A stretch of DNA of 64,000 nt, taken from NCBI GenBank assembly GCA_015055805.1, contig SVHN01000001.1, positions 241,982-305,981 of the forward strand. Reading direction: 5' to 3'. Of the stretch, positions 17,083 to 25,632 are shown in pieces. A program made the translations under genes and the position numbers. Positions within the stretch are counted from its first letter, which is position 1, and each line of letters opens with the position of its first letter. The notes beneath the pieces were generated by a model. It was not told the origin of the DNA, made no database searches, and saw nothing but the letters and a program-made list of their open reading frames with translations. The stretch is from Clostridiales bacterium. Its GTDB lineage: Bacteria; Bacillota; Clostridia; Christensenellales; Borkfalkiaceae.

Positions 17083-17979
17083 ATGAAAAAAGTTAAAGAT
17101 ACTAGTTATATATTTATGAAAAAAACCAAGAGTGAGTTGGTCGTTCATACGTTTATGTTCGTGATTTTCACTCTTTACGCTCTGTCGCTTATCGTGCCTT
17201 TAATATGGCTACTACTTCAATCCTTTCACGATAAAAGTTTATACAGTATAACCATACTTGAAAACGGTTCGTTTGCAATCCCGACTGTATGGCATTTTGA
17301 AAACTATATTGATGCTTTCGGGCACATGGAACACAACGGCGTAAACTTTTTCGGTATGATAACCAACAGTCTTTGGTACATACTTATCGCTAATACGTGG
17401 TGCTTGTTTTGGCCGGTTACAACGGGGTACTTGTTTGCTAAATACGACTGTAAAGGTAAAAAATTCCTACACGCATTAATACTGTTTACGCTAATGGTTC
17501 CCGTCGTTGGAACAACGGGCGCAACCATGAAACTTATTGATAAAATGGGGATTTACAATAAAGGTCCGCTTTTCGTCATCTTGACGGGTGTAAGTGGGTT
17601 CAATAGTTCTTTCCTAATTTACTACGCAATATTTAAAGGACTTTCATGGGACTATGCGGAATCGGTTTTCGTTGACGGCGGTGGAAACTTTATGGCGTAT
17701 ATATACGTTATGTTACCGCTTGCGCTTCCAGCGATTTCGGCAATGATGGTGCAGGGTGTTATAGGGCAATGGAACGAATATTATCAATTTATGATGTATA
17801 TGCCGTCCACACCACCCGTTGCAATGGGACTTTATTTTATCTCATTAACCATTGATAGATTTGGTCAGCCGCTATATTACGCAGGACTAGTAATAAGTAT
17901 GATACCTGTTCTAATTATCTACGCGTTCATGGCTGAAAAAATGATGAAAAATTTGACCATAGGTGGTCTTAAAGGATAA
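17083..17979 (+). CDS. ABC sugar transporter permease 2, operon A (YtcP/UgpE-like)
   Basis: 298 residues, six membrane helices. EAA loop: 'YAESVFVDGGGNFMAYIYVMLPLALPAI'; the ending 'MKNLTIGGLKG' is typical of the second permease in this importer class. Ribosome site AAGGAGG. Eleven bases after permease 1; the pair forms the heterodimeric membrane channel for the oligosaccharide bound by the 18002 lipoprotein. The operon B counterpart is 34574. Confidence 0.92.
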   Translation: MKKVKDTSYIFMKKTKSELVVHTFMFVIFTLYALSLIVPLIWLLLQSFHDKSLYSITILENGSFAIPTVWHFENYIDAFGHMEHNGVNFFGMITNSLWYILIANTWCLFWPVTTGYLFAKYDCKGKKFLHALILFTLMVPVVGTTGATMKLIDKMGIYNKGPLFVILTGVSGFNSSFLIYYAIFKGLSWDYAESVFVDGGGNFMAYIYVMLPLALPAISAMMVQGVIGQWNEYYQFMMYMPSTPPVAMGLYFISLTIDRFGQPLYYAGLVISMIPVLIIYAFMAEKMMKNLTIGGLKG

Positions 17980-18001
17980 AACCAAAAAAGGAGAGAAAAT
18001 T

Positions 18002-19687
18002 ATGAAGAAAAGATTAACCAAATTTATAGCGTTATTAATGTCTTTAGTTGTTTGCTTTAGCGCAACTGCATGTAGCAGTAAAAATGCGGCTGGATCGGAC
18101 GATCCGCAAACTCTCGACATCTACCTTTTATATAAAGGGTACGGAAAAGAATGGTTAGAAGGGAACATTGAACTATTTAAAAACCAAGACTGGGTAAAGG
18201 ATAAATACCCTGATTTGCAAGTTAATTTTCTTTACGATGCAAACGATATCAACGCGAGAGAAAAGATAACCAACGGCGCGTCGGTAAATAAATTCGACGT
18301 ACTGTTCGGCGTAAACTTAAAAGGTTTTGAATCAACTGGTCTTGTAGCAGATTTGACCGACAGCGTATATTTAGCGGAAGTACCTGGTGAGAGCGGCGTT
18401 AAGGTTATTGACAAAGTACCAGATAACGTAAAGCAATTTATGTATAGGGTAGATGCACCTGCGCGTGCGGACGGTAACGAAAGTTTTTACGCCGTAAATT
18501 ATATAGACGGACTTATGGGAATGCTATATAATCACGACATTTTAGTTGAACAACTTAAAATGGAAATACCTTTAACTACCGAACAATTCCTATCTGTTGG
18601 CGCGGAAATACAGAGCAAAAAATATAGTTCTCACCGTGGCGAAGGACTTGATACGGTTATTATATCATGTCCCGACAACGGTTACTGGAAAACTACGTTT
18701 AACGTTTGGTGGACTCAGTACGAAGGCTATGAAGGATACGTAAACTATTTTGACGGTTACGACCCAGTTGAAGATAAAAAGCCGTCTACCGCTATATTCG
18801 ACCAAGAAGGAAGACTTGAAGCCTTAAAAACTATTGAAACGATTTTATCTAAATACGGCTATGAGAATAAGAACTCAGCCGCGTATAAGACTATACAGAC
18901 CGACTTCTTATACGGAAACGGTGTATTCCACTATAACGGCGACTATTTTTCGAGCGAAATGCAGATAGAAATTGAAACTATGGAAAAAGAAGGCAAGAGA
19001 TACGATATCCGTTATATGAAGATGCCTGTTATAAGTTCCATAGTTGAAACGCTAGATCTTTATACTCACGGAGATAAAGACTATTACAATGATTTAACCG
19101 ATCAAGAAAGGGCTGCTTACGACAAGACTTTGCAATCTATCATTAAGGAAATTGATGCAGACAAACTTTGGGCGGATTCTCAATCAAAGATTGACGGCAT
19201 TAAAAAATCCGATTATGAAAAGGTTGCAGAAGCTCGTCAGGTATCGGCATCTTCTGCTGCTAGCGGACAGGTTGCGGTAGTTCCCGAATATTCGCCAGCA
19301 AAAGCACTTGCTGCGGACTTTTTAAGATTTATGTATTCTGATATGGCAATAGAAAATTTTGCTAGAACAAGTAAAGGCATAATTTTCCCAACCACTTACG
19401 ATATCAAGGGGAATACCGAATTATACGATTCGTTTGATCCTATAAGCAAGAGCAAACTTGAACTCGCCGCAGGAACAAGCAACTATCCGATGTTAAGACT
19501 TCCAGCAAACGACGCAACTAAGCTTGGTTCGGCAGGTTTGACAGCACTATTTTATAACGGTAAGTTTGAAGTAAACTTTATTCTTGACGAAGATCAAAGA
19601 ATATCGCCTGAAGATATCATAGCCGCAGAAAAAGACCACTGGAACGGTACGGCTTGGGAACAGATGATAGGCGAGGCAAAATATTAA
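18002..19687 (+). CDS. Extracellular solute-binding lipoprotein, operon A
   Basis: 561 residues. The frame starts earlier (17963), but ATG 18002 follows AAAAAAGGAGAG and begins a perfect lipoprotein signal peptide ending in ATA-C (Cys24). After a Ser/Asn linker the mature protein is a two-lobed periplasmic-binding fold of the LplA/large sugar-binding class ('QTLDIYLLYKGYGKEW', 'FDVLFGVNLKG', 'GNGVFHYNGDYF'). It is anchored to the outer face of the membrane, captures the oligosaccharide and delivers it to the 16115/17083 channel. Clearly homologous to the operon B protein at 35571 ('FDLLFGYGFD', 'AAVFHYNGDYF'). Confidence 0.92.
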   Translation: MKKRLTKFIALLMSLVVCFSATACSSKNAAGSDDPQTLDIYLLYKGYGKEWLEGNIELFKNQDWVKDKYPDLQVNFLYDANDINAREKITNGASVNKFDVLFGVNLKGFESTGLVADLTDSVYLAEVPGESGVKVIDKVPDNVKQFMYRVDAPARADGNESFYAVNYIDGLMGMLYNHDILVEQLKMEIPLTTEQFLSVGAEIQSKKYSSHRGEGLDTVIISCPDNGYWKTTFNVWWTQYEGYEGYVNYFDGYDPVEDKKPSTAIFDQEGRLEALKTIETILSKYGYENKNSAAYKTIQTDFLYGNGVFHYNGDYFSSEMQIEIETMEKEGKRYDIRYMKMPVISSIVETLDLYTHGDKDYYNDLTDQERAAYDKTLQSIIKEIDADKLWADSQSKIDGIKKSDYEKVAEARQVSASSAASGQVAVVPEYSPAKALAADFLRFMYSDMAIENFARTSKGIIFPTTYDIKGNTELYDSFDPISKSKLELAAGTSNYPMLRLPANDATKLGSAGLTALFYNGKFEVNFILDEDQRISPEDIIAAEKDHWNGTAWEQMIGEAKY

Positions 19688-19709
19688 TCTATCACATAAA
19701 GAGTTTATT

Positions 19710-22256
19710 ATGAAAAATAAAGTTCTAAAACGAATACTGCCGTGTGCTTTGGCGTTTACAATGCTGCTGTCGGCGTGTGACAATAAAAAATCCGACGGCA
19801 ACTTTGCTAAAATCGGCGACGTGGAATTTTGGTCAACCTATTCGACTGAAAAGGTGTTACAAAACAATATCGACGCGTACGCCGAGATAAAAAAGAGCGC
19901 AGAACTCAACGTTTCCGCCGTTAAGGGCGAAGAAGAGGCAGCGCAGATAATAATGACGACCAAGGAAAAAGCGGTCGATTCATACGACGTAACCGTAGGC
20001 GATTTGACTAGTGGCGATAATACCTTTTCAAAAGATAACGTCAAGGTTTATCACCAAAAATACGTCGAGATAACGGGTGCGGACGAATACTATATTGACC
20101 AAGGCTTTTATCCCGATTGTCTAGTTCCGTTTGACGGCGTAAAAAAGGTAAAGGAAAACCAAATTCCTGCAAACAGCAATCAGGGATTATACGTAAGTTT
20201 TGACGTCCCTGAAAATCAGGCGTCTGGAACGTATACTGGACAAATTACAGTAACTATCGGTGGAGAAAATAAATCCATACCGCTAAGTTTAACCGTTGTA
20301 AACGCTGCAATAGGCGCAGAAACGCATACCAAGAGTATATTCCTTAACGAATGGTATTTTTACCGTGGCGAACTTGACGAAACCGAAGAGATGTACGATG
20401 CGTACAATAAATTCTTGTTTGATTACAGGGTGGGGTGTAACGACGTTATCTTAGCAAGCTACGACGCAGAGTATTACGCGGAAAGGGTTTGCGAATACGC
20501 AAAACTTAAAGAGTGCCCAACCTACAATATACCTTACTTTGCAATGAACTGTAAGGGCGGCGGAGTATATCTTAACGGCAGAGAACTAAAAGGACATCAC
20601 GTTTATAACCCAACGCTTTTGAAAAAATATTTTAAGGCGATTGCCTACGAAGGGTTTAAGGAAAACGTAGATCCGTTTGCAAAAGCGGTTATTTACGGTT
20701 ACGACGAGCCTGAACTTAACTTTGTTAAGTATAACAACTATACGATGGATTACGTTATAGAGTGTATAGACGAGTGGGCGTACGTAGTAAGACAATGCAA
20801 AAACAACGTTATTGAAGAACTGAGAGCAGATCCGTCGGTAAATGGCCACGCAATGTTCGACCAGATTATAACTAGCCTTGATAACGTTCCGCACGTCGTA
20901 ACGCAATGTACCTATCTAAATCTTGACCTAGATTTAGAAAACGAAGATTTCGTGTACTCACCCGAGTTCCAGTTTATGAGTTCGGAAGAGGCGAGAGAAA
21001 AGTATAGACTTAGTGAAGATAACGAACTTTGGTGGTACGGCTGTACTGCCCCCGAATATCCTTATCCGACCTATCACATAGACGACACCTTGCTTTCAGC
21101 AAGAGTTTTATCATGGATGCAAAAAGACTATGATATTCAAGGCAATCTTTACTGGTCCACGTCTTCTTATCAATCGGTAATTAACGGACAGAGTACGATG
21201 CCAGAAGACTATTACGGCGGAATAGTTCCCACCGACGGAGAAGGGCTACTTCTTTACCCGGGCGCAAAATACGGCGTTTACGGACCGTTACCGTCAATGC
21301 GATTAGAGCAAATTCGCGACGGACTAGAAGAGTATGAAATGATTTATTCTATGTCTGAAATTTATAAAACGGTGGCAAAAGAAATAGGCGTAGACTTTGA
21401 TGAAAAAGCGGTTATGTTCTACCTTTACGATACTATGTATTCGGGAACAAAGGTAAATACGACAAGTAAAAACTTTGAAAAACAACGCGCGCTTTTATTA
21501 GACTTGTTTGAACTTGCAAGTTCGTCTAGTAGAGTTTGCGTAATGGACGTAAAAGAAATAGCGGGAAAATACGAGTTTACTGTATATTCCGACAATAGCG
21601 ACCTTAAAAACAAGGGTGAAGTTATAACTAGTAAAATAGCAAAGGGCAACGGCTACGTTTACACTATTACTTCGTCGCTTGATAGCGGTGACGAACTAGA
21701 CCTTTCGGTAACTGCTGACGGCGCAAGTTGTGGCGTTAAGTTTAATCTGGGCGATTCTGCGATAAGTTACGACGCAGCGTACGCTTATGACAACGAGATT
21801 ATAAATAGACGTAGCGATAAGTCAACGCCTGTGGAAGTGGGCGAACTTATAGACGCTACCACGGTTAATCCTAATGCTGCGGCAGGCGAAAAATATCTGC
21901 CTATAAGTTTAGGAGAGGCAAAAGATGCAGCGCAAGACTTCTTACTTATTGATAAAGACGTCATTAAAAAACTAAGCGCGAAAGATAGGAAATTCGTCGT
22001 AAGACTATATAGCACGGCGGAAGAAGAAATAAGCGCAAGTATACTCTTAAAGTATGCTAACGGCGAATCGGGATACTCAACTTACGACAACTCGATAAAG
22101 ATTAAACCCGGTGAAAACATCTTGATAATAAACAACATTGACGGATTCTTGTGGAGAAGGATAAAGGGTATAGAAAATATCCGTATCCAGATCGGAAGTA
22201 AAGGGGACGCAGCGCGCAGTTGTATCTACTTTATAGATATGTCGGTTTATAGTTAA
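19710..22256 (+). CDS. DUF4091 lipoprotein, putative cell-surface glycoside hydrolase (operon A)
   Basis: 848 residues with a lipobox (LLSAC, Cys23). Residues 30-200 form a beta-sandwich with 'YPDCLVPFDG', typical of the domain before DUF4091. A TIM-barrel-like middle (210-500) holds 'YGYDEPELNFVKY', with an Asp-Glu pair resembling a clan-A acid/base site. 'LWWYGCTAPEYPYPTYHID', 'LSWMQKDYDIQGNLYWSTSSY' and 'MRLEQIRDGLEEYEMIYSM' are the DUF4091 hallmarks. The C-terminal 250 residues are beta-rich. DUF4091 proteins are suspected glycosidases; activity here is inferred. Between the binding protein and the 22269 lipoprotein; paralogous to 37218 in operon B. Confidence 0.8.
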   Translation: MKNKVLKRILPCALAFTMLLSACDNKKSDGNFAKIGDVEFWSTYSTEKVLQNNIDAYAEIKKSAELNVSAVKGEEEAAQIIMTTKEKAVDSYDVTVGDLTSGDNTFSKDNVKVYHQKYVEITGADEYYIDQGFYPDCLVPFDGVKKVKENQIPANSNQGLYVSFDVPENQASGTYTGQITVTIGGENKSIPLSLTVVNAAIGAETHTKSIFLNEWYFYRGELDETEEMYDAYNKFLFDYRVGCNDVILASYDAEYYAERVCEYAKLKECPTYNIPYFAMNCKGGGVYLNGRELKGHHVYNPTLLKKYFKAIAYEGFKENVDPFAKAVIYGYDEPELNFVKYNNYTMDYVIECIDEWAYVVRQCKNNVIEELRADPSVNGHAMFDQIITSLDNVPHVVTQCTYLNLDLDLENEDFVYSPEFQFMSSEEAREKYRLSEDNELWWYGCTAPEYPYPTYHIDDTLLSARVLSWMQKDYDIQGNLYWSTSSYQSVINGQSTMPEDYYGGIVPTDGEGLLLYPGAKYGVYGPLPSMRLEQIRDGLEEYEMIYSMSEIYKTVAKEIGVDFDEKAVMFYLYDTMYSGTKVNTTSKNFEKQRALLLDLFELASSSSRVCVMDVKEIAGKYEFTVYSDNSDLKNKGEVITSKIAKGNGYVYTITSSLDSGDELDLSVTADGASCGVKFNLGDSAISYDAAYAYDNEIINRRSDKSTPVEVGELIDATTVNPNAAAGEKYLPISLGEAKDAAQDFLLIDKDVIKKLSAKDRKFVVRLYSTAEEEISASILLKYANGESGYSTYDNSIKIKPGENILIINNIDGFLWRRIKGIENIRIQIGSKGDAARSCIYFIDMSVYS

Positions 22257-22268
22257 GGGGGCACGGTG

Positions 22269-23585
22269 ATGAAAAAGATTATTAAACTAATATCGTTGCT
22301 TTTGTCAGTAGTGCTACTCTTTGGCGTAACTGCTTGCTCAAAATCAAAAGACCAGGAAAGCGATAGGGTAGTTATCAACGACTTTGAAGTGTTTGATAGA
22401 GATATCCAACTTATAAACGTATTCAATCGTTTCGGAAGATTAGAGCAGAATACCGATGCTAAATTCGTTAAGAGCGGTGAAAACTCTCTGCATATCCAAC
22501 CGTTTGGCGGTAGGATAATAAACAACACGGCAAATCCGTTTATGGTAATACCTACCGTTTCAACAAGGTTTTCTGAACTTGCTTACGGTGACTTTTCCAA
22601 AGTGGATACGGTATCCTTTTGGCTCTATAATGAAGAAGAGTATGAGTACGAAATCGGAATAGGTTTTCAGGCAGGTAAAATTAGTTCGTCAAAAGATAGA
22701 CCAAGACTTGACCTTGTCAAAAGAACGCCGACCGAATATTACACCGTAAAACCCGGTTGGAATTTTATAGAATACAAAGTCAATACTGCAAGGCTTAAAC
22801 TTCACGGACTTAACTTAGAACAAGTTTTAGGTATAGCGATTGAGTTTGATTACGTTTGGTCTAACGACTTTAACGACGCGCCCGATTTATATATGGACCA
22901 ACTGTCTATTAAATACACAGACGAAGAAAGACCTACCGAGTTAGAAGTCCCTATAAAGAAACAAACCACCGCCGACGGAAGAGATAGTTTCGTCATCTGC
23001 GACTTTGAAACGCCAGGGCAGTCTTGGTACTTCTTTACAGGTACTCTAAGTAGCGCAATCGGTGCAGGTTCACCCGTGGTTAAACAAGTATTTGCTGGCG
23101 ATTACGGCGCAGTTTGCGATTTAGAAAATTCGCAAGCGTTGCTAATACAAAAAAAGCACGGCGCGCAACAGTATGCTGAATATATCGGTATGTTTATGTA
23201 CGGCGAAATAATGAAAGCGGCAATCGACTTTATAGGCGAAGATATCGATAATCACCCCGAAAACTACGTTTTCTGTATGGACGTGTTTAACGGTTCTAGC
23301 GTTACCGATTCAATGAGCTTAGCGTTTATCAATACTGAGAAAATAAAGGACTATTCAAGTACGTCTATAACCACTAAGGCTAAAGAGTGGAACTATTTTA
23401 CTTACCACTCTAACTTTAAAGCAATGTCGGAAACGAAGAGCGCGATAGATAATCAATTGCCCAGTTACGTTTCTGATCCAGGATACATCCGCTTTGCTTG
23501 GAGCGGTTACGCTAAAAGTGGCGACTATGCAGATAGATATATCCTTATAGACAATATAAGGATAGAAAAAGTAGTGGCTGAATAA
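22269..23585 (+). CDS. Lipoprotein with two 'DFE' beta-sandwich domains (operon A)
   Basis: About 438 residues. The frame starts at GTG 22266; ATG 22269 is 7 bases after AAGGGGG. Lipobox VTAC. Two related halves each begin with a short Asp-Phe-Glu motif ('VINDFEVFD' and 'VICDFETPG') and continue as beta-sandwiches of the carbohydrate-binding/galactose-binding type ('APDLYMDQLSIKY' and 'DRYILIDNIRIEK' close the halves). Paralogue of 39729 in operon B ('DFEEWG...NTDTKFVKGGNYSAKLQPVGGR'). No catalytic motif seen; likely a surface glycan-binding accessory to the importer. Not a family I can name. Confidence 0.75.
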   Translation: MKKIIKLISLLLSVVLLFGVTACSKSKDQESDRVVINDFEVFDRDIQLINVFNRFGRLEQNTDAKFVKSGENSLHIQPFGGRIINNTANPFMVIPTVSTRFSELAYGDFSKVDTVSFWLYNEEEYEYEIGIGFQAGKISSSKDRPRLDLVKRTPTEYYTVKPGWNFIEYKVNTARLKLHGLNLEQVLGIAIEFDYVWSNDFNDAPDLYMDQLSIKYTDEERPTELEVPIKKQTTADGRDSFVICDFETPGQSWYFFTGTLSSAIGAGSPVVKQVFAGDYGAVCDLENSQALLIQKKHGAQQYAEYIGMFMYGEIMKAAIDFIGEDIDNHPENYVFCMDVFNGSSVTDSMSLAFINTEKIKDYSSTSITTKAKEWNYFTYHSNFKAMSETKSAIDNQLPSYVSDPGYIRFAWSGYAKSGDYADRYILIDNIRIEKVVAE

Positions 23586-23597
23586 GGGGGGATTTAT

Positions 23598-25415
23598 ATG
23601 AAAAACTTACGTTTAATCAAAATAAGTCTTGCTTGTATTTTGGCGGTTTGCATATCTGCTTTTGTGGTTAGCTGCTCAAACAAAGTTGAACTTAAAAACT
23701 GGGAGAACACCACTCAATCGGTAAGCTACGGCACAACTTTCAATTTGGAAACTACTGCGGAAGATACCGACGGCAATCTTTATGAAATGACCGCATCTGT
23801 TACCGACGCAAACGGCGACGCCGTCAGTTACGAAGGCGCAAAGTTCGTGGTTAAAAGTTACGATGGCTACACCGTCAACTATTCGGTAAAGATAGGAAAA
23901 AAGGACTTTGAAAAAACGGTGACCATAACCGTTACTGCGCCTGCACCCGTGATAACGACGGCAGTAGCATCAAAGTACTACGTTGGCGGAACGTACTCTA
24001 TTCCTACTTGTACGGTAGCCGACTATGAAGACGGTGAAATTAAAGATTACACCGTGGAAATGTTTTTGATAACGGAAAATGGTGAGCAAAAACAGGAATA
24101 TAACGTAGCGGATATGACCTTTACACCTACGACGGCTGGCAGTTATTACTTTATATACCGCGCGGTAAATAGCGCAGGGGTAGAAGGAATAGCAAAGCTT
24201 GAATTTGAAGTTGAAGACCTTGCAAAATATCTTCCTTACGTCGTCAAAGCCAACGACGAAGAGCAGATAACTAGGATTTATCACGAAAGTAATTCAAGTA
24301 GGGTGAGCGTGGTTTCTACCGATTCAGGACTATTTGAAACGTATAGCGGAAACTATGACGGCAGCGCGGCAAGGTTTACGGCGCAGCACGCCTATAACGG
24401 TGAATATAGGGTTAAAAACGTTTATCCTAAAGAAACGCTAGATCAAGTCAAGAAAAGCTATACCCACGTTACACTTTGGTGGGCGTTTGACTTAGTAGAA
24501 CTTGAAAACCAGAACGGCGAAATATATCTGTTAAATAAAAACACGTCGACAGGTCTAGAATATCAATGCTTTTTCGGCAAAGCGAACGCGCTTAAAACCT
24601 ATTATACGGCGCAAGGCAAAACGTGGCGAAAAATTTCAATAAGTATCGACGATTATATCGCTTTAGTTGAAGAAACCGATTATCAGTATTTTATACTTTT
24701 CGGGCTTGCAAATAGGGGCACGAAGATATCTGACACTAAGTCGGCAATATTTATCGGTGATATATTCTTTGACAACGTCGTTGCCGAATCGTTTATAGTC
24801 AATCAAGACAATTATAGTTACTATAACTATAACGGATATTCAAACTCTAATTACGTAAATTATCTGCCATTAGGTTCAAGCGAGCTTGAAACGCTTAGCG
24901 GAGATTATACGGGTAACGCCGTTAAAATGAAAGTTGCTGCTGGACACGGCGGACAGTATAGGATTACAAACAACTACACCAAAGCGCAGTTGGAAAGTGT
25001 TAAAAATCAATATAAATACGTTACGATATACTGGGCTTTCAGTATTACGCCTACTGCGGGAAATTCAAGTTGTTACTTAAATTTCTTGCCAGAAACTAGC
25101 GGTAACAGTATCTTGCTAAAAGGCGGAATTTTGGGCATGAAGAACGACAGTTCGGAAACAAACAAGGCTTGGCAAAAAACGACTATATCGTTTGAAGATT
25201 ATTTAGCGTTACTGGAAGAAAATGATTATAAATATGCAGTTTTATTCCGTACGGGCGACGTCAATACGATAGACGTTCCAAACTCTGCGTTCTATTTGGG
25301 CAATATAATTTTCTCAAAAACCGAAGATCCTAACGCGCCAAATGAGCCAACCCCTGCGCCGATAGTTCAAGACGTTGATCAGGATAACGGCGACCATATT
25401 CAATACTGGCAATAA
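23598..25415 (+). CDS. Ig-domain lipoprotein with duplicated beta-sandwich module and C-terminal tail (operon A)
   Basis: 605 residues. Lipobox VVSC (Cys26). Two Ig-like domains (about 35-115 and 116-205, 'GGTYSIPTCTVADYEDG', 'AGSYYFIYRAVNSAG') precede two copies of a roughly 180-residue module (about 215-395 and 400-580) with repeated signatures: 'GEYRVKN', 'VTLWWAF', 'TWRKISISIDDYIALVEE', 'IFIGDIFF'. The same module occurs twice in the secreted protein at 25633. After a Pro/Thr linker it ends in the tail VDQDNGDHIQYWQ, which is repeated in the small peptide gene just downstream. Probably surface-anchored and glycan-binding. Counterpart of 41037 in operon B. Confidence 0.78.
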   Translation: MKNLRLIKISLACILAVCISAFVVSCSNKVELKNWENTTQSVSYGTTFNLETTAEDTDGNLYEMTASVTDANGDAVSYEGAKFVVKSYDGYTVNYSVKIGKKDFEKTVTITVTAPAPVITTAVASKYYVGGTYSIPTCTVADYEDGEIKDYTVEMFLITENGEQKQEYNVADMTFTPTTAGSYYFIYRAVNSAGVEGIAKLEFEVEDLAKYLPYVVKANDEEQITRIYHESNSSRVSVVSTDSGLFETYSGNYDGSAARFTAQHAYNGEYRVKNVYPKETLDQVKKSYTHVTLWWAFDLVELENQNGEIYLLNKNTSTGLEYQCFFGKANALKTYYTAQGKTWRKISISIDDYIALVEETDYQYFILFGLANRGTKISDTKSAIFIGDIFFDNVVAESFIVNQDNYSYYNYNGYSNSNYVNYLPLGSSELETLSGDYTGNAVKMKVAAGHGGQYRITNNYTKAQLESVKNQYKYVTIYWAFSITPTAGNSSCYLNFLPETSGNSILLKGGILGMKNDSSETNKAWQKTTISFEDYLALLEENDYKYAVLFRTGDVNTIDVPNSAFYLGNIIFSKTEDPNAPNEPTPAPIVQDVDQDNGDHIQYWQ

Positions 25416-25478
25416 TCGACCTAACCTATGGACTAGTTAAAAAAAATAAATAATTCATAGATAAAGGAGGATATTTCT

Positions 25479-25619
25479 ATGAAAAGAAAGTATTTACCCC
25501 CAACGGCATACCTAGATATGCTTGAACCGCTCGACGTGCTTACCACATCAACTACAGGTCAAAGCGTCGACCAAAGTAACGGCGACCATATTCAATACTG
25601 GTCGGACGACGTAATTTAA
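25479..25619 (+). CDS. 46-residue tail peptide (operon A)
   Basis: A short ORF with an excellent ribosome site (AAAGGAGG at 25463-25470) and ATG 25479. The N terminus MKRKYLPPTAYLDMLEPLD is followed by VLTTSTTG and the acidic/aromatic end VDQSNGDHIQYWSDDVI. Eleven of the twelve residues of VDQSNGDHIQYW match the tail of the lipoprotein ending at 25415, and the DNA is identical over two dozen bases. There is no secretion signal or Cys. The pattern Y-x-x-P followed by D-[VI]-x-x-x-S is shared with the operon B peptide at 42951. Leader-like N terminus plus variable C terminus recalls a peptide precursor, but no maturation enzyme is nearby. Confidence 0.7.
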   Translation: MKRKYLPPTAYLDMLEPLDVLTTSTTGQSVDQSNGDHIQYWSDDVI

Positions 25620-25632
25620 GGAGGAAAAAGTC

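Noticed and set aside
16115-17979. Missing ABC ATPase as a sign of a broken transporter
   Set aside because: Importers of this class normally use a shared ATPase encoded elsewhere, and both operons lack one.
25479-25619. Classical lanthipeptide or other RiPP gene cluster
   Set aside because: The peptides have leader-like starts, but no modification enzyme, peptidase-transporter or immunity gene is in the window.
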